In this document: positions 53,594 to 60,624 of the stretch, piece by piece
Numbering within the stretch: position 1 is the stretch's first letter
Layout of the letters: every line of letters starts with the position of its first letter
From: Clostridium sp. E02
GTDB lineage: Bacteria; Bacillota; Clostridia; Lachnospirales; Lachnospiraceae
Reading direction: 5' to 3'
Length of the DNA: 64,000 nucleotides
Assembly: GCF_003833015.1 (NCBI RefSeq)
Contig: NZ_RJLQ01000011.1
Span: 82,560 to 146,559 of the forward strand
Notes under the pieces: model-generated
The model's database searches: none
What the model was told of the DNA's origin: nothing
What the model saw: only the letters and a program-made list of their open reading frames with translations
Made by a program: the position numbers and the translations under genes

Positions 53594-55335
53594 GGGCATC
53601 ACAACATAAATCTACGGTCAAAAGAATCATTACTTGCATTGGACGCTATAAATGGGGCGTAATAGCATCGCTTTTGTGTGCCGCTGTTAGCGTTATTTTT
53701 ACGTTGTATGTTCCTATTTTGATCGGTCGTGGGATTGATTGCATCGTTGGTCCAGGCAATGTGAATTTTAAAGGGATGCGAAATGTGCTAATTCAGATTG
53801 GTTGCGTGATTGCTATTACTAGTTTGGCTCAATGGCTGATGAGTCATATTAATAATAACATTACTTACCGTGTGGTAAAAGATATAAGAACACAGGCATT
53901 TAATAAGCTGGAGTTTCTGCCCTTAAAGTATTTGGACTCCCATGGACATGGAGACATGATAAGCAGAATTATTGCAGATATTGATCAATTCTCTGATGGT
54001 CTGTTAATGGGGTTTACACAGTTGTTTACTGGTGTTTTGACAATTTTTGGAACTTTGTTTTTTATGTTTCTTATTAATCCTTTGATTGGGACCGTGGTCG
54101 TTTTGGTAACTCCAATCTCTTTGTTGGTGGCAAGTTTTATCGCAAAGCGAACGTATCGTATGTTCCAGATGCAATCAAAAACAAGAGGGGAACTCACCTC
54201 TTTGATCGAAGAAATGCTTGGGAACCAGAAAGTGGTGCAGGCTTTTGGACATGAAAAGGAGGCACAGGAGAACTTTGAGCAAATCAATGAGACGTTACGC
54301 GTATGGGGGCTAAAAGCAACTTTCTTTTCATCCATTACCAATCCTGCCACACGGTTTGTCAATAGTCTTGTTTATGCTTGTGTAGGAATTGCAGGTGCGT
54401 TTGCAGCAATTAAGGGATTCTTAACCGTAGGTCAGTTAACCAGTTTTTTAAGTTATGCCAATCAGTATACCAAACCATTTAATGAAATATCTGGAGTGAT
54501 TACAGAACTTCAGAATGCTCTGGCTTCTGCAGCACGTGTTTTTGAACTAATTGACGAAAAGGAAGAAAAAACGGATGAGAAAGATGCATTAAGACTTGAG
54601 GATGCAAAGGGACAGATCCATTTGGATCAGGTGTATTTTTCCTATAATCCAGAAGTTTCTTTGATTGAGGATATGAATTTAAAAGTTAGTCAGGGACAGC
54701 GAGTTGCAATTGTTGGTCCTACAGGCTGCGGGAAAAGTACAGTTATCAATTTATTGATGCGTTTTTACGATGTGAATTCAGGAACGATTTCGGTGGATGG
54801 AACCGATATACGGCATATCACCAGACAAAGCCTTAGAATGGGCTATGGTATGGTATTACAAGAAACTTGGCTGAAATCTGGAACGATTGCGGAGAATATT
54901 GGATATGGAAAACCAGATGCGACCAGAGAAGAGATCATTGTAGCGGCGAAAGAAGCGCATGCACACAGCTTTATCAAACGGATGCCAAATGGTTACAATA
55001 CGGTGATAACAGAAGATGGAGGTAACTTATCTCAGGGACAGAAACAACTTCTTTGCATTGCAAGAGTTATGCTTTGTCTTCCCCCCATGCTGATCCTTGA
55101 TGAAGCAACTTCTTCGATTGATACTAGAACGGAAATTAAAATTCAGAAAGCATTTGCGAAATTAATGGAGGGCAGAACCAGCTTTATAGTGGCTCACCGT
55201 CTATCTACCATAAAGGAGGCAGATGTAATTCTTGTGATGAGGGATGGACACATTATAGAGCAGGGAACACATGAAGATCTGCTTTTGAAGAATGGTTTTT
55301 ATACAAGCTTGTATAATAGCCAGTTTGCGGTATAA
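53590..55335 (+). CDS. ABC exporter half-transporter, canonical ATPase site
   Basis: 581-residue partner with six membrane helices then an ATPase domain: Walker A GPTGCGKST (about 376-384), Walker B MLILDEATSSID (about 497-508) with intact Glu, but signature LSQGQ instead of LSGGQ. The changed signature would face the altered Walker B of the first subunit, so the pair has one consensus and one degenerate ATP site. The start codon overlaps the upstream stop (ATGA), giving equal expression. Substrate unknown; the agr locus begins 131 bp later. Confidence 0.93.
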   Translation: MRASQHKSTVKRIITCIGRYKWGVIASLLCAAVSVIFTLYVPILIGRGIDCIVGPGNVNFKGMRNVLIQIGCVIAITSLAQWLMSHINNNITYRVVKDIRTQAFNKLEFLPLKYLDSHGHGDMISRIIADIDQFSDGLLMGFTQLFTGVLTIFGTLFFMFLINPLIGTVVVLVTPISLLVASFIAKRTYRMFQMQSKTRGELTSLIEEMLGNQKVVQAFGHEKEAQENFEQINETLRVWGLKATFFSSITNPATRFVNSLVYACVGIAGAFAAIKGFLTVGQLTSFLSYANQYTKPFNEISGVITELQNALASAARVFELIDEKEEKTDEKDALRLEDAKGQIHLDQVYFSYNPEVSLIEDMNLKVSQGQRVAIVGPTGCGKSTVINLLMRFYDVNSGTISVDGTDIRHITRQSLRMGYGMVLQETWLKSGTIAENIGYGKPDATREEIIVAAKEAHAHSFIKRMPNGYNTVITEDGGNLSQGQKQLLCIARVMLCLPPMLILDEATSSIDTRTEIKIQKAFAKLMEGRTSFIVAHRLSTIKEADVILVMRDGHIIEQGTHEDLLLKNGFYTSLYNSQFAV

Positions 55336-55381
55336 TAGTGTTATATAAAAGATATTTATAAGTACAAAATCAAATACAAAG

Positions 55382-55414
55382 CGCCTTTTCTTAAGGACCT
55401 ATTAAGAAAAGGTG
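55382..55414. repeat. 13-bp inverted repeat upstream of the agrA-like gene
   Basis: Arms 55382-55394 and 55402-55414 (CCTTTTCTTAA and TTAAGAAAAGG core, one G-T mismatch) with a 7-bp centre. No T run on either side as expected for a terminator, so it may be an operator for the following gene or a weak stop for the ABC operon. Confidence 0.5.
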
Positions 55415-55466
55415 TAAAAAGTTCGATACTTTAAGGAAAAGGACTTTATAAAAGGCGGTAAAATTA

Positions 55467-56255
55467 ATGTTTGAAGTTGCTATTTGCGATGACAACCCAT
55501 TAGACAGGAAGCGGTTAACTGAGCGGATTGAGAGGAATATGCCCGAAACGGAAAAGATTCGAATTCATGAATATGAGTCTGGAATGAATCTTCTAACGGC
55601 ATTAAAGAATATCAGATTTTCAATCATATTTTTAGATGTTCAGATGAATGGACTTGATGGAGAAGAAACAGCCATTCGGATCAGAGAAGTAGATAGTAAT
55701 GTAATACTAGTTTTTTATACAGGTTTTGCAGAACCATCCCCTAGGAGTTTTGAGGTACAGCCTTACCGTTATATTATGAAAAATATGACGGATGTAGTAA
55801 TGGATCGATACATAAAGGATTCTCTTGAAAAAATGGTTGAATTTGGACAGGCACCGCTTCTGACTGCGAATATGAACAGAGACAGGTTGTTTCTTAGAGC
55901 GGATGACATTGTTTATATTGAAAAATATAAGAAGAATACCAGAGTTCATATTTCAGAAAATGCGTTAAGAATCTATGGCGTGAAATTAGATGAATGCGGT
56001 GTGATCCCCGACATTCGGATTCCGGATAAATTGGAGAATATATACGAGAAACTGAAGGAATATGGATTTGGATATCCACATGACAGCTATGTAATAAATT
56101 TCAAATATTTAATTTACTGCACCAGCAAAGTGCTAAAATTAAAGGATGTAGACATTATTTTTCAAATTGCACGAAGTAAGGCGCAGGAGTTTAATCTGTT
56201 GAAGGAAGAATTTATGTTATCAAAATATAGGGATGGAAATTATGATGGGAAATGA
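55467..56255 (+). CDS. LytTR-family response regulator (AgrA-like)
   Basis: 262-residue transcription factor of a peptide-sensing system. The receiver domain (about 1-120) has the acidic pair in AICDDNP, phospho-Asp D57 in IIFLDVQMNGLDG and the PYRYIMKN position of the conserved Lys. A LytTR DNA-binding domain (about 130-240) has the DDIVYIEKYKKNTRVH strand typical of AgrA. AAAGGCGG precedes the ATG. It overlaps the receptor kinase gene by about 14 bp. Expected to bind the tandem repeats at 57574 and 58528. Confidence 0.92.
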   Translation: MFEVAICDDNPLDRKRLTERIERNMPETEKIRIHEYESGMNLLTALKNIRFSIIFLDVQMNGLDGEETAIRIREVDSNVILVFYTGFAEPSPRSFEVQPYRYIMKNMTDVVMDRYIKDSLEKMVEFGQAPLLTANMNRDRLFLRADDIVYIEKYKKNTRVHISENALRIYGVKLDECGVIPDIRIPDKLENIYEKLKEYGFGYPHDSYVINFKYLIYCTSKVLKLKDVDIIFQIARSKAQEFNLLKEEFMLSKYRDGNYDGK

Positions 56256-57597
56256 GTTGTTTTCGGTTAGTCGTTTGCTGTTCTGCTGTGCGGATATCTA
56301 TATGCTGTATCGGTTTTTTAGTGCTATATTTAAGAAGAAACGTGGCGTTAAAATAACGATAACTTGTACTGTAATAATAACCCTGGCAGTCTTTTTGGAA
56401 AATAGTATAGGACTGACATGGCTAAATTTAATTACAATCCCAGTGATTTATTATTTTTACGTTGTCTTAGTTTTTGATATTTCTTTATCCAACGGTATTG
56501 CATATACTCTAATCTTTTATGTCATATTTGCAGCAGGGAAAGAAGTATCTTTTGAAATTTTATATCGCTTGCTATCAAATATTCTTCCCTTTTATATTCC
56601 ACCATGGTTTACTTCTGGAGGGGTTTACTTTTTATTAATTGAATATATTGTAGGCTTTTTGCTTTTGATCTATAGTGAGAAATATACTAAAAAAATAAAA
56701 ATAAGTAATAATAATAATTTTTCATGGTATTTATTGATCGTACCTATATTTTCCATGTTTATTTCTATTAATTTTTTGTATTTAGATTTTCCTTCTTCCA
56801 AAATCCTGCAGATTCTCATGTGTAGTGGTGCTTTTCTATTGTTTTTTACTAATATTGCTATTTTTATCATACTAGAAAAATATACGGATGTAATGAACAA
56901 AGTGAAATATGCGGAACTATATTCAATGAAGCGGGACATGGAGAATGAACACTTTCAGAATATATTGAAAATCAATGATCGATATCGTTGCTTTATTCAT
57001 GATATTAACTCCTATTTTAATAGCTTTCGTTTTTTGGCATTGAACGATGATAATAAAAAGATCGTTTCAATCATTGATGAATTAAAAGGAAAAATCCAAG
57101 AAGAAACGAGTAGCATATTATATAGTTCTCATCCTGTATTTAATGCAATCTTATCCGAACGAGTAACAAAGGCGAAAGATATTGGTGTTGAGTTCTCTCT
57201 CTTTATAGAAAAAAACTTAAACCTTGATTTTATTAATGATGCTGATATGATTTCAATGTTTGGGAACCTTTTAGACAATGCTGTGGAAGGAGCTGTAAAA
57301 TGCAAACCGGAGAATCGGAAAGTGGATGTCAAACTTTTTATGGGAACCAATTATTTTTTGATTTTCCATATCAAAAATAGTTATGCGATTTTAGCAAAGA
57401 AAGATGGAAATCGTCGCCTTTCAACAAAAGAGGTTTCCCAATCCCATGGTTTGGGGATTGGGATTGTAACGAACCTGGCAGAAAAGTACGGAGGGACTCT
57501 AAATTTAGAAGAAAGATCAGATTTATTTACCACTACGCTAACGATTTCTACCTATTCTGAAAAACAAAATGCAAATTTTGGCACTCAACGTGTATAA
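56242..57597 (+). CDS. AgrC-like peptide receptor histidine kinase
   Basis: About 451-residue sensor kinase. Six to seven hydrophobic segments fill about residues 1-215. A cytoplasmic helical part follows with phospho-His H253 in CFIHDINSYFNS, and a GHKL-type ATPase (N box LLDNAVEGAVKC, G box SHGLGIGIVTNL) ends the protein. This is the AgrC layout. Several ATGs lie close together (56233, 56242, 56245); AGGGA at 56228 best suits 56242. The last codons (about 57574-57597) overlap the first repeat of the agrDB regulatory site. Confidence 0.92.
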   Translation: MMGNELFSVSRLLFCCADIYMLYRFFSAIFKKKRGVKITITCTVIITLAVFLENSIGLTWLNLITIPVIYYFYVVLVFDISLSNGIAYTLIFYVIFAAGKEVSFEILYRLLSNILPFYIPPWFTSGGVYFLLIEYIVGFLLLIYSEKYTKKIKISNNNNFSWYLLIVPIFSMFISINFLYLDFPSSKILQILMCSGAFLLFFTNIAIFIILEKYTDVMNKVKYAELYSMKRDMENEHFQNILKINDRYRCFIHDINSYFNSFRFLALNDDNKKIVSIIDELKGKIQEETSSILYSSHPVFNAILSERVTKAKDIGVEFSLFIEKNLNLDFINDADMISMFGNLLDNAVEGAVKCKPENRKVDVKLFMGTNYFLIFHIKNSYAILAKKDGNRRLSTKEVSQSHGLGIGIVTNLAEKYGGTLNLEERSDLFTTTLTISTYSEKQNANFGTQRV

Positions 57598-57640
57598 TTT
57601 TGGCACTTTACTTGAAATTTGTAATTTTTAGGTATATGAT
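57574..57640 (+). promoter_or_regulatory. AgrA-type tandem site and promoter of agrDB
   Basis: AATTTTGGCACT occurs twice, at 57574-57585 and 57596-57607, 22 bp apart (two helical turns), as LytTR regulators require. Four bp later comes TTGAAA (57612-57617), a 17-bp spacer and TATGAT (57635-57640). The first repeat lies in the end of the agrC-like gene. The same element recurs at 58528. Confidence 0.8.
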
Positions 57641-57665
57641 GAAAAAAAAAAGGAGTGATAATCTT

Positions 57666-57827
57666 ATGAAGAAACTGTTTGAGGTAGTAAAGGGGAAACT
57701 GTCAATGGTGAATATGATGAATGTATGTGCACTGGCTATGGCTGCATACACGATTAATGTTGCTTGTATGTGGGCTCATCATCAACCAGAGGTTCCGGAA
57801 GAAGCTAAGAGCCTTAGGAAGTTTTAA
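57666..57827 (+). CDS. agrD: AgrD-like cyclic autoinducer peptide precursor
   Basis: 53-residue propeptide. The N-terminal amphipathic leader MKKLFEVVKGKLSMVNMM (about 1-18) anchors it to the membrane. The signal core contains C34 in NVACMWAHHQ, and the acidic recognition tail is QPEVPEEA (40-47). Spacing from the ring Cys to E-V-P equals that of Staphylococcus AgrD (C-x7-EVP), so the likely thiolactone ring is CMWAH, or CMWAHH. AGGAG lies 10 nt before the ATG. Stop and agrB start overlap (TAATG). Confidence 0.88.
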   Translation: MKKLFEVVKGKLSMVNMMNVCALAMAAYTINVACMWAHHQPEVPEEAKSLRKF

Positions 57828-58402
57828 TGATTCAACGGTTATCCCAACATATAGTCAGTTGGCAGATTGAGAAAAACATTTTATCCAATGAGCAGCGGCC
57901 TCTGTATTTGTATGCCTATGAGGTGTTGATCAATCAGTTAGTTAATGTTTTGATTGCAGTGATCATCGCCATTGTCCTAAAAGCCCCGATTCCTGTTTTT
58001 GTATTTCTTATTAGCTATATTCCCCTGAGATCATATTGTGGGGGGTATCATGCAAGAACCAATGGAGGCTGTACCGTAGTCTCTGCATTGTTGGTACTCG
58101 TTGTTTGCTTGCTGGAACATTACATAACAGGTGGATTGGCTCTGTATTTGCCTCCAGTGGGAGTTGCTATATCTGGAGTGCTGATTTATTTCTTTGCTCC
58201 GGCTCCAGATAAGAATAAACCACTAGATGAAGCTGAGACGATTCGTTATCGTAAAAAGAGCAGACAAATCTGGCTGATAGAAACGGTTATTTTAGGGGGC
58301 TTATATTATGTTTATCCAAGAGTAAGTGTGGTAATAGCCATCAGCCATATCTTACTGTCCCTTATGTTGGTTTATGGCGTGTTTAAGAATCACAATGAAT
58401 AA
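57827..58402 (+). CDS. agrB: AgrB-like peptide-processing membrane protease
   Basis: 191-residue membrane cysteine endopeptidase that cleaves and cyclises AgrD and helps its export. Catalytic His and Cys are H75 and C82 in RSYCGGYHARTNGGC, seven residues apart as in Staphylococcus AgrB. Four to six hydrophobic segments follow. The start overlaps the agrD stop by one base, so the two are translated together. A terminator follows. Confidence 0.95.
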   Translation: MIQRLSQHIVSWQIEKNILSNEQRPLYLYAYEVLINQLVNVLIAVIIAIVLKAPIPVFVFLISYIPLRSYCGGYHARTNGGCTVVSALLVLVVCLLEHYITGGLALYLPPVGVAISGVLIYFFAPAPDKNKPLDEAETIRYRKKSRQIWLIETVILGGLYYVYPRVSVVIAISHILLSLMLVYGVFKNHNE

Positions 58403-58421
58403 GAGTAAACTAATTATTGTG

Positions 58422-58455
58422 TAGGGTTGCAGAATTATCTGTAGCCCTATTTTTA
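58422..58455 (+). terminator. Intrinsic terminator after agrB
   Basis: TAGGGTTGCAG (58422-58432) pairs with CTGTAGCCCTA (58439-58449), 11 bp with G-U pairs and a 6-nt loop, followed by T5. Confidence 0.88.
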
Positions 58456-58502
58456 TATTATAATAAAACTGGTATTTTCAAATCATTTAGAAGGAGTCAA
58501 AT

Positions 58503-58529
58503 ATGAATGTTAATAAACTTTCGTGCTAA
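58503..58529 (+). CDS. Eight-codon micro-ORF (tentative)
   Basis: ATG 58503 encodes M-N-V-N-K-L-S-C then TAA. A strong AGAAGGAG lies 7 nt upstream. The stop overlaps the first repeat of the second AgrA-type site. It could be the stub of a lost gene (such as a second agrD) or a leader peptide of a read-through transcript. Shown only by its ribosome site; may be chance. Confidence 0.25.
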   Translation: MNVNKLSC

Positions 58530-58593
58530 TTTTGGAACTTAACGTGTATAATTTTGGCACTTGTGTTGAATTTGTTTTATAACATTGTAAAAT
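58528..58593 (+). promoter_or_regulatory. Second AgrA-type tandem site and promoter
   Basis: AATTTTGGAACT (58528-58539) and AATTTTGGCACT (58550-58561), 22 bp apart, joined by an AACGTGTAT spacer that is also found in the agrDB site. TTGAAT (58566-58571), a 16-bp spacer and TAAAAT (58588-58593) follow. The distance from the second repeat to the -35 (16 bp start to start) is the same as at agrDB. It drives the operon starting at 58642. Confidence 0.78.
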
Positions 58594-58641
58594 GTAAGTA
58601 CAAGAATTTTTGAGTTTTCAGAATGAAAGGAAGACTATAAC

Positions 58642-59106
58642 GTGCGGACAAAAAGACACAACGAAAGCTATTATCAATACCGAGCCAATTGCTGTATACG
58701 AAAAGAAAATGGAACTGAAGAAATAAAAAGTTATGAGCTGGAAACAGATATTATGTATGGGAGTCTTCATTTTTGGAATAATTCCCGGTATTTAATTGAA
58801 AATCAGAATTTTTTGTTTGATTTGGTAGCACGAGACTCTGGAATTGTTAAGTGCAAGATTCTAAAAGAAAAACTCGTATTGATTCCAAGGTTCACATACA
58901 AGCCGACACAGAAACCTCCTAAAAAAAAGATGTTTATAAGAAGAATCCTGTTTGTAGTAGAGATGATCATTCTGCTTCTTATGTTTATGTCGAATTCTTC
59001 TGATGCCGTGGAAAAAGAAGTGGGTTTTTATGCGGATAATCCCAATTGGGTTAAGGTTTATGAAAGTATGGATTCTACAACATTGATTACGGTGGATGAT
59101 AATTGA
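58642..59106 (+). CDS. Unknown membrane-anchored protein, putative agr output
   Basis: 154-residue protein. Residues 1-95 form a soluble region (RRHNESYYQ-like start, then SYELETDIMYGSLHFWNNSRYLI) ending in a basic, proline-rich stretch (KPTQKPPKKKMFIRR). One membrane helix lies at about 99-117, and a short acidic tail follows. By the positive-inside rule the N-part should be cytoplasmic. The GTG start has AAAGGAAG about 9 nt upstream. First gene behind the second AgrA-type site. No family recognised. Confidence 0.7.
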   Translation: MRTKRHNESYYQYRANCCIRKENGTEEIKSYELETDIMYGSLHFWNNSRYLIENQNFLFDLVARDSGIVKCKILKEKLVLIPRFTYKPTQKPPKKKMFIRRILFVVEMIILLLMFMSNSSDAVEKEVGFYADNPNWVKVYESMDSTTLITVDDN

Positions 59107-59133
59107 CAAGATGGAATAGAGAGGAAAATTGCA

Positions 59134-59700
59134 ATGTACAATAATAATAAAAACTCTAATAATATAGAGCGTGTCAGTCGACACACTAGCATTGAAACTG
59201 GTATTTATGTAGGAAGTGAACTACTTCGTTTCTGCAAAACCAATCTTTTTCACCATGAAGTAGAAATCTTTCTACCGATTACGTTCCGGGATATGAAACA
59301 TGAAGAAGCCAGAAAAAAGTATTTCTCAGAGCAGAGACCCGAAATTATAAAAACCAATGAGGATGGTACAGTTAATTTTACGTTTAATCTAGTAGACAAA
59401 GAAATCGGTAAAGAACAGCTGGAAGCAGTTATTGATGATTTCTATCAGGTATTAAAAAGATTTCAGCCTATGAGCGTATGTCTGGAGACCGGTTCTGAAC
59501 TTGAGGAACCGGTTCCTTTTGCTTGGATGGAATTTGTGAGCAATGCATTAGATGAAAATCTATATAATATGTTGACGATTTATCCAATGGGGACAAAACT
59601 TTTAATGGGTATGTTTAACTGCCCATTTAAAGAACGTACAAACTGGGTTCAATGTATCGAGCAGATAAGAAAGAGCATTTTAATTCGCGATAATAAATAA
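59134..59700 (+). CDS. Unknown soluble protein, putative agr output
   Basis: 188-residue protein without membrane segments or signal peptide. It starts with an Asn-rich stretch, then alternating strands and helices (IYVGSELLRFCKTNLFHHEVEIFLPI). The middle part has KEIGKEQLEAVIDDFYQVLKRF and the last third WMEFVSNALDENLYNMLTIYPMGTKLLMGMFNCPF. AGAGGAAAA stands before the ATG. It follows the membrane protein gene by 27 bp, so one operon under the second AgrA-type site. I recognise no family; a secretion chaperone-like or stress function would be a guess. Confidence 0.7.
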   Translation: MYNNNKNSNNIERVSRHTSIETGIYVGSELLRFCKTNLFHHEVEIFLPITFRDMKHEEARKKYFSEQRPEIIKTNEDGTVNFTFNLVDKEIGKEQLEAVIDDFYQVLKRFQPMSVCLETGSELEEPVPFAWMEFVSNALDENLYNMLTIYPMGTKLLMGMFNCPFKERTNWVQCIEQIRKSILIRDNK

Positions 59701-59747
59701 AAAGGCAAAAATTGTACGATTAAAATACAATAAGAATGGGAGAAAAT

Positions 59748-59774
59748 ATGGAAAAGGTAGGAATAAAAGAATGA
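59748..59774 (+). CDS. Eight-codon ORF coupled to the next gene (tentative)
   Basis: ATG 59748 encodes M-E-K-V-G-I-K-E and stops in the ATGA that starts the 56-residue ORF. GGGAGAA lies 5 nt upstream, a better site than the next ORF has. Looks like a coupling leader; could be chance. Confidence 0.3.
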   Translation: MEKVGIKE

Positions 59775-59941
59775 AAGAAAAGCATTCGTATCAGGAATTG
59801 TATGGATATTTCTGCGGAATGATCACAAATGGAAACCTGGACGAATTAAATGGAAGAATACTGGGTGCAATTCCGGATATGGGAACTGTGACAGGGGACA
59901 TACAAGTGAAACATACGGAAAAAAGTGAGTCAAAGGATTGA
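59771..59941 (+). CDS. Small protein of 56 residues, unknown
   Basis: ORF from ATG 59771 to TGA 59939-59941: M-K-E-K-H-S-Y-Q-E-L-Y-G-Y-F at the start and many acidic and polar residues after. No Cys-rich, membrane or signal features. It begins in the ATGA stop of an eight-codon ORF that has a strong ribosome site. It follows the 188-residue gene by 70 bp in the same direction, so may be the last gene of the putative agr output operon. Codon use is like its neighbours, but short length leaves doubt. Confidence 0.45.
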   Translation: MKEKHSYQELYGYFCGMITNGNLDELNGRILGAIPDMGTVTGDIQVKHTEKSESKD

Positions 59942-59998
59942 ATGGGGTGTTTGGCAGCGTATCTTTAGTGATTGCTGCCAAACAGCAGAGGAATACAA

Positions 59999-60310
59999 TT
60001 ATTCAGAATGCATACGATTTATCATTGTAAGAATTAATAACAAATCGTTGTCTGGTAGTGTTTTGAGCTTATCAATGGTGTCGCTGATTAATGGCGGATT
60101 TGAGTTGCCATCATCAAAGAAATCACCTGGGCTAACATTTAGATATTCACAAATGGAAAGAAACTCAGACATAGAAGGCAGACTTCTTCCGCTTGATATA
60201 CTCTGCATATAACTTCTGCTGCGTCCCAGTTGGAGACTCATCTTATGTTCTGTAACTCCTTTCTTTTTACGCAATTCTGTAATTCTTTTATTAATATAGT
60301 CCTGATCCAT
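59999..60310 (-). CDS. XRE-family helix-turn-helix regulator
   Basis: 103-residue regulator. The N-terminal Cro/CI-type HTH (about 8-65) has ITELRKKKGVTEHKMSLQLG and SRSYMQSISSGRSLPSMSEF as recognition region. A short helical tail (SDTIDKLKTLPDNDLLLIL) may dimerise. AGAGGTGA lies before the ATG at 60310. It converges with the putative agr output operon and could repress it or itself; targets unknown. Confidence 0.85.
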   Translation of the reverse strand: MDQDYINKRITELRKKKGVTEHKMSLQLGRSRSYMQSISSGRSLPSMSEFLSICEYLNVSPGDFFDDGNSNPPLISDTIDKLKTLPDNDLLLILTMINRMHSE

Positions 60311-60624
60311 ATTTTGTCACCTCTTGTACTATGTTATCTTTTTCATTCTACAACGCATAATTAATTGATTCAAAATCCTGATATTGCATAATCTGAGTTG
60401 TAATAGTATAATTAGTTAAAATGTTAATAGGATGCTTTAGAGTGTGGAGGAATGGAAGGGTTACCAATGTTCAGTTTAAATGCACATGATTAAAAATGCA
60501 ATAGAAAATTAGAATCCTGTTATAATAATCACATCTATTTATCTTTTAACAATCCATTCAGCAGAATATTAACTCCTAAGAGGAAATTTTTAGGTTAAAA
60601 TACCCAAGTACAGGAGAGAAAATT
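60311..60624. other. 314-bp divergent intergenic region
   Basis: Separates the XRE gene (minus) from the chemoreceptor (plus). A TATAAT at 60521-60526 has only a weak -35 (TGCAAT 60497-60502). A small palindrome CCTAA/TTAGG lies at about 60575-60593. I see no sigma-D (flagellar) promoter and no credible coding frame. Confidence 0.5.

Noticed and set aside
59951..59982. TTTGGCAGC/GCTGCCAAA hairpin as terminator between the 56-residue ORF and XRE gene
   Set aside because: The stem is good but neither side has a T run, so I do not call it a terminator.
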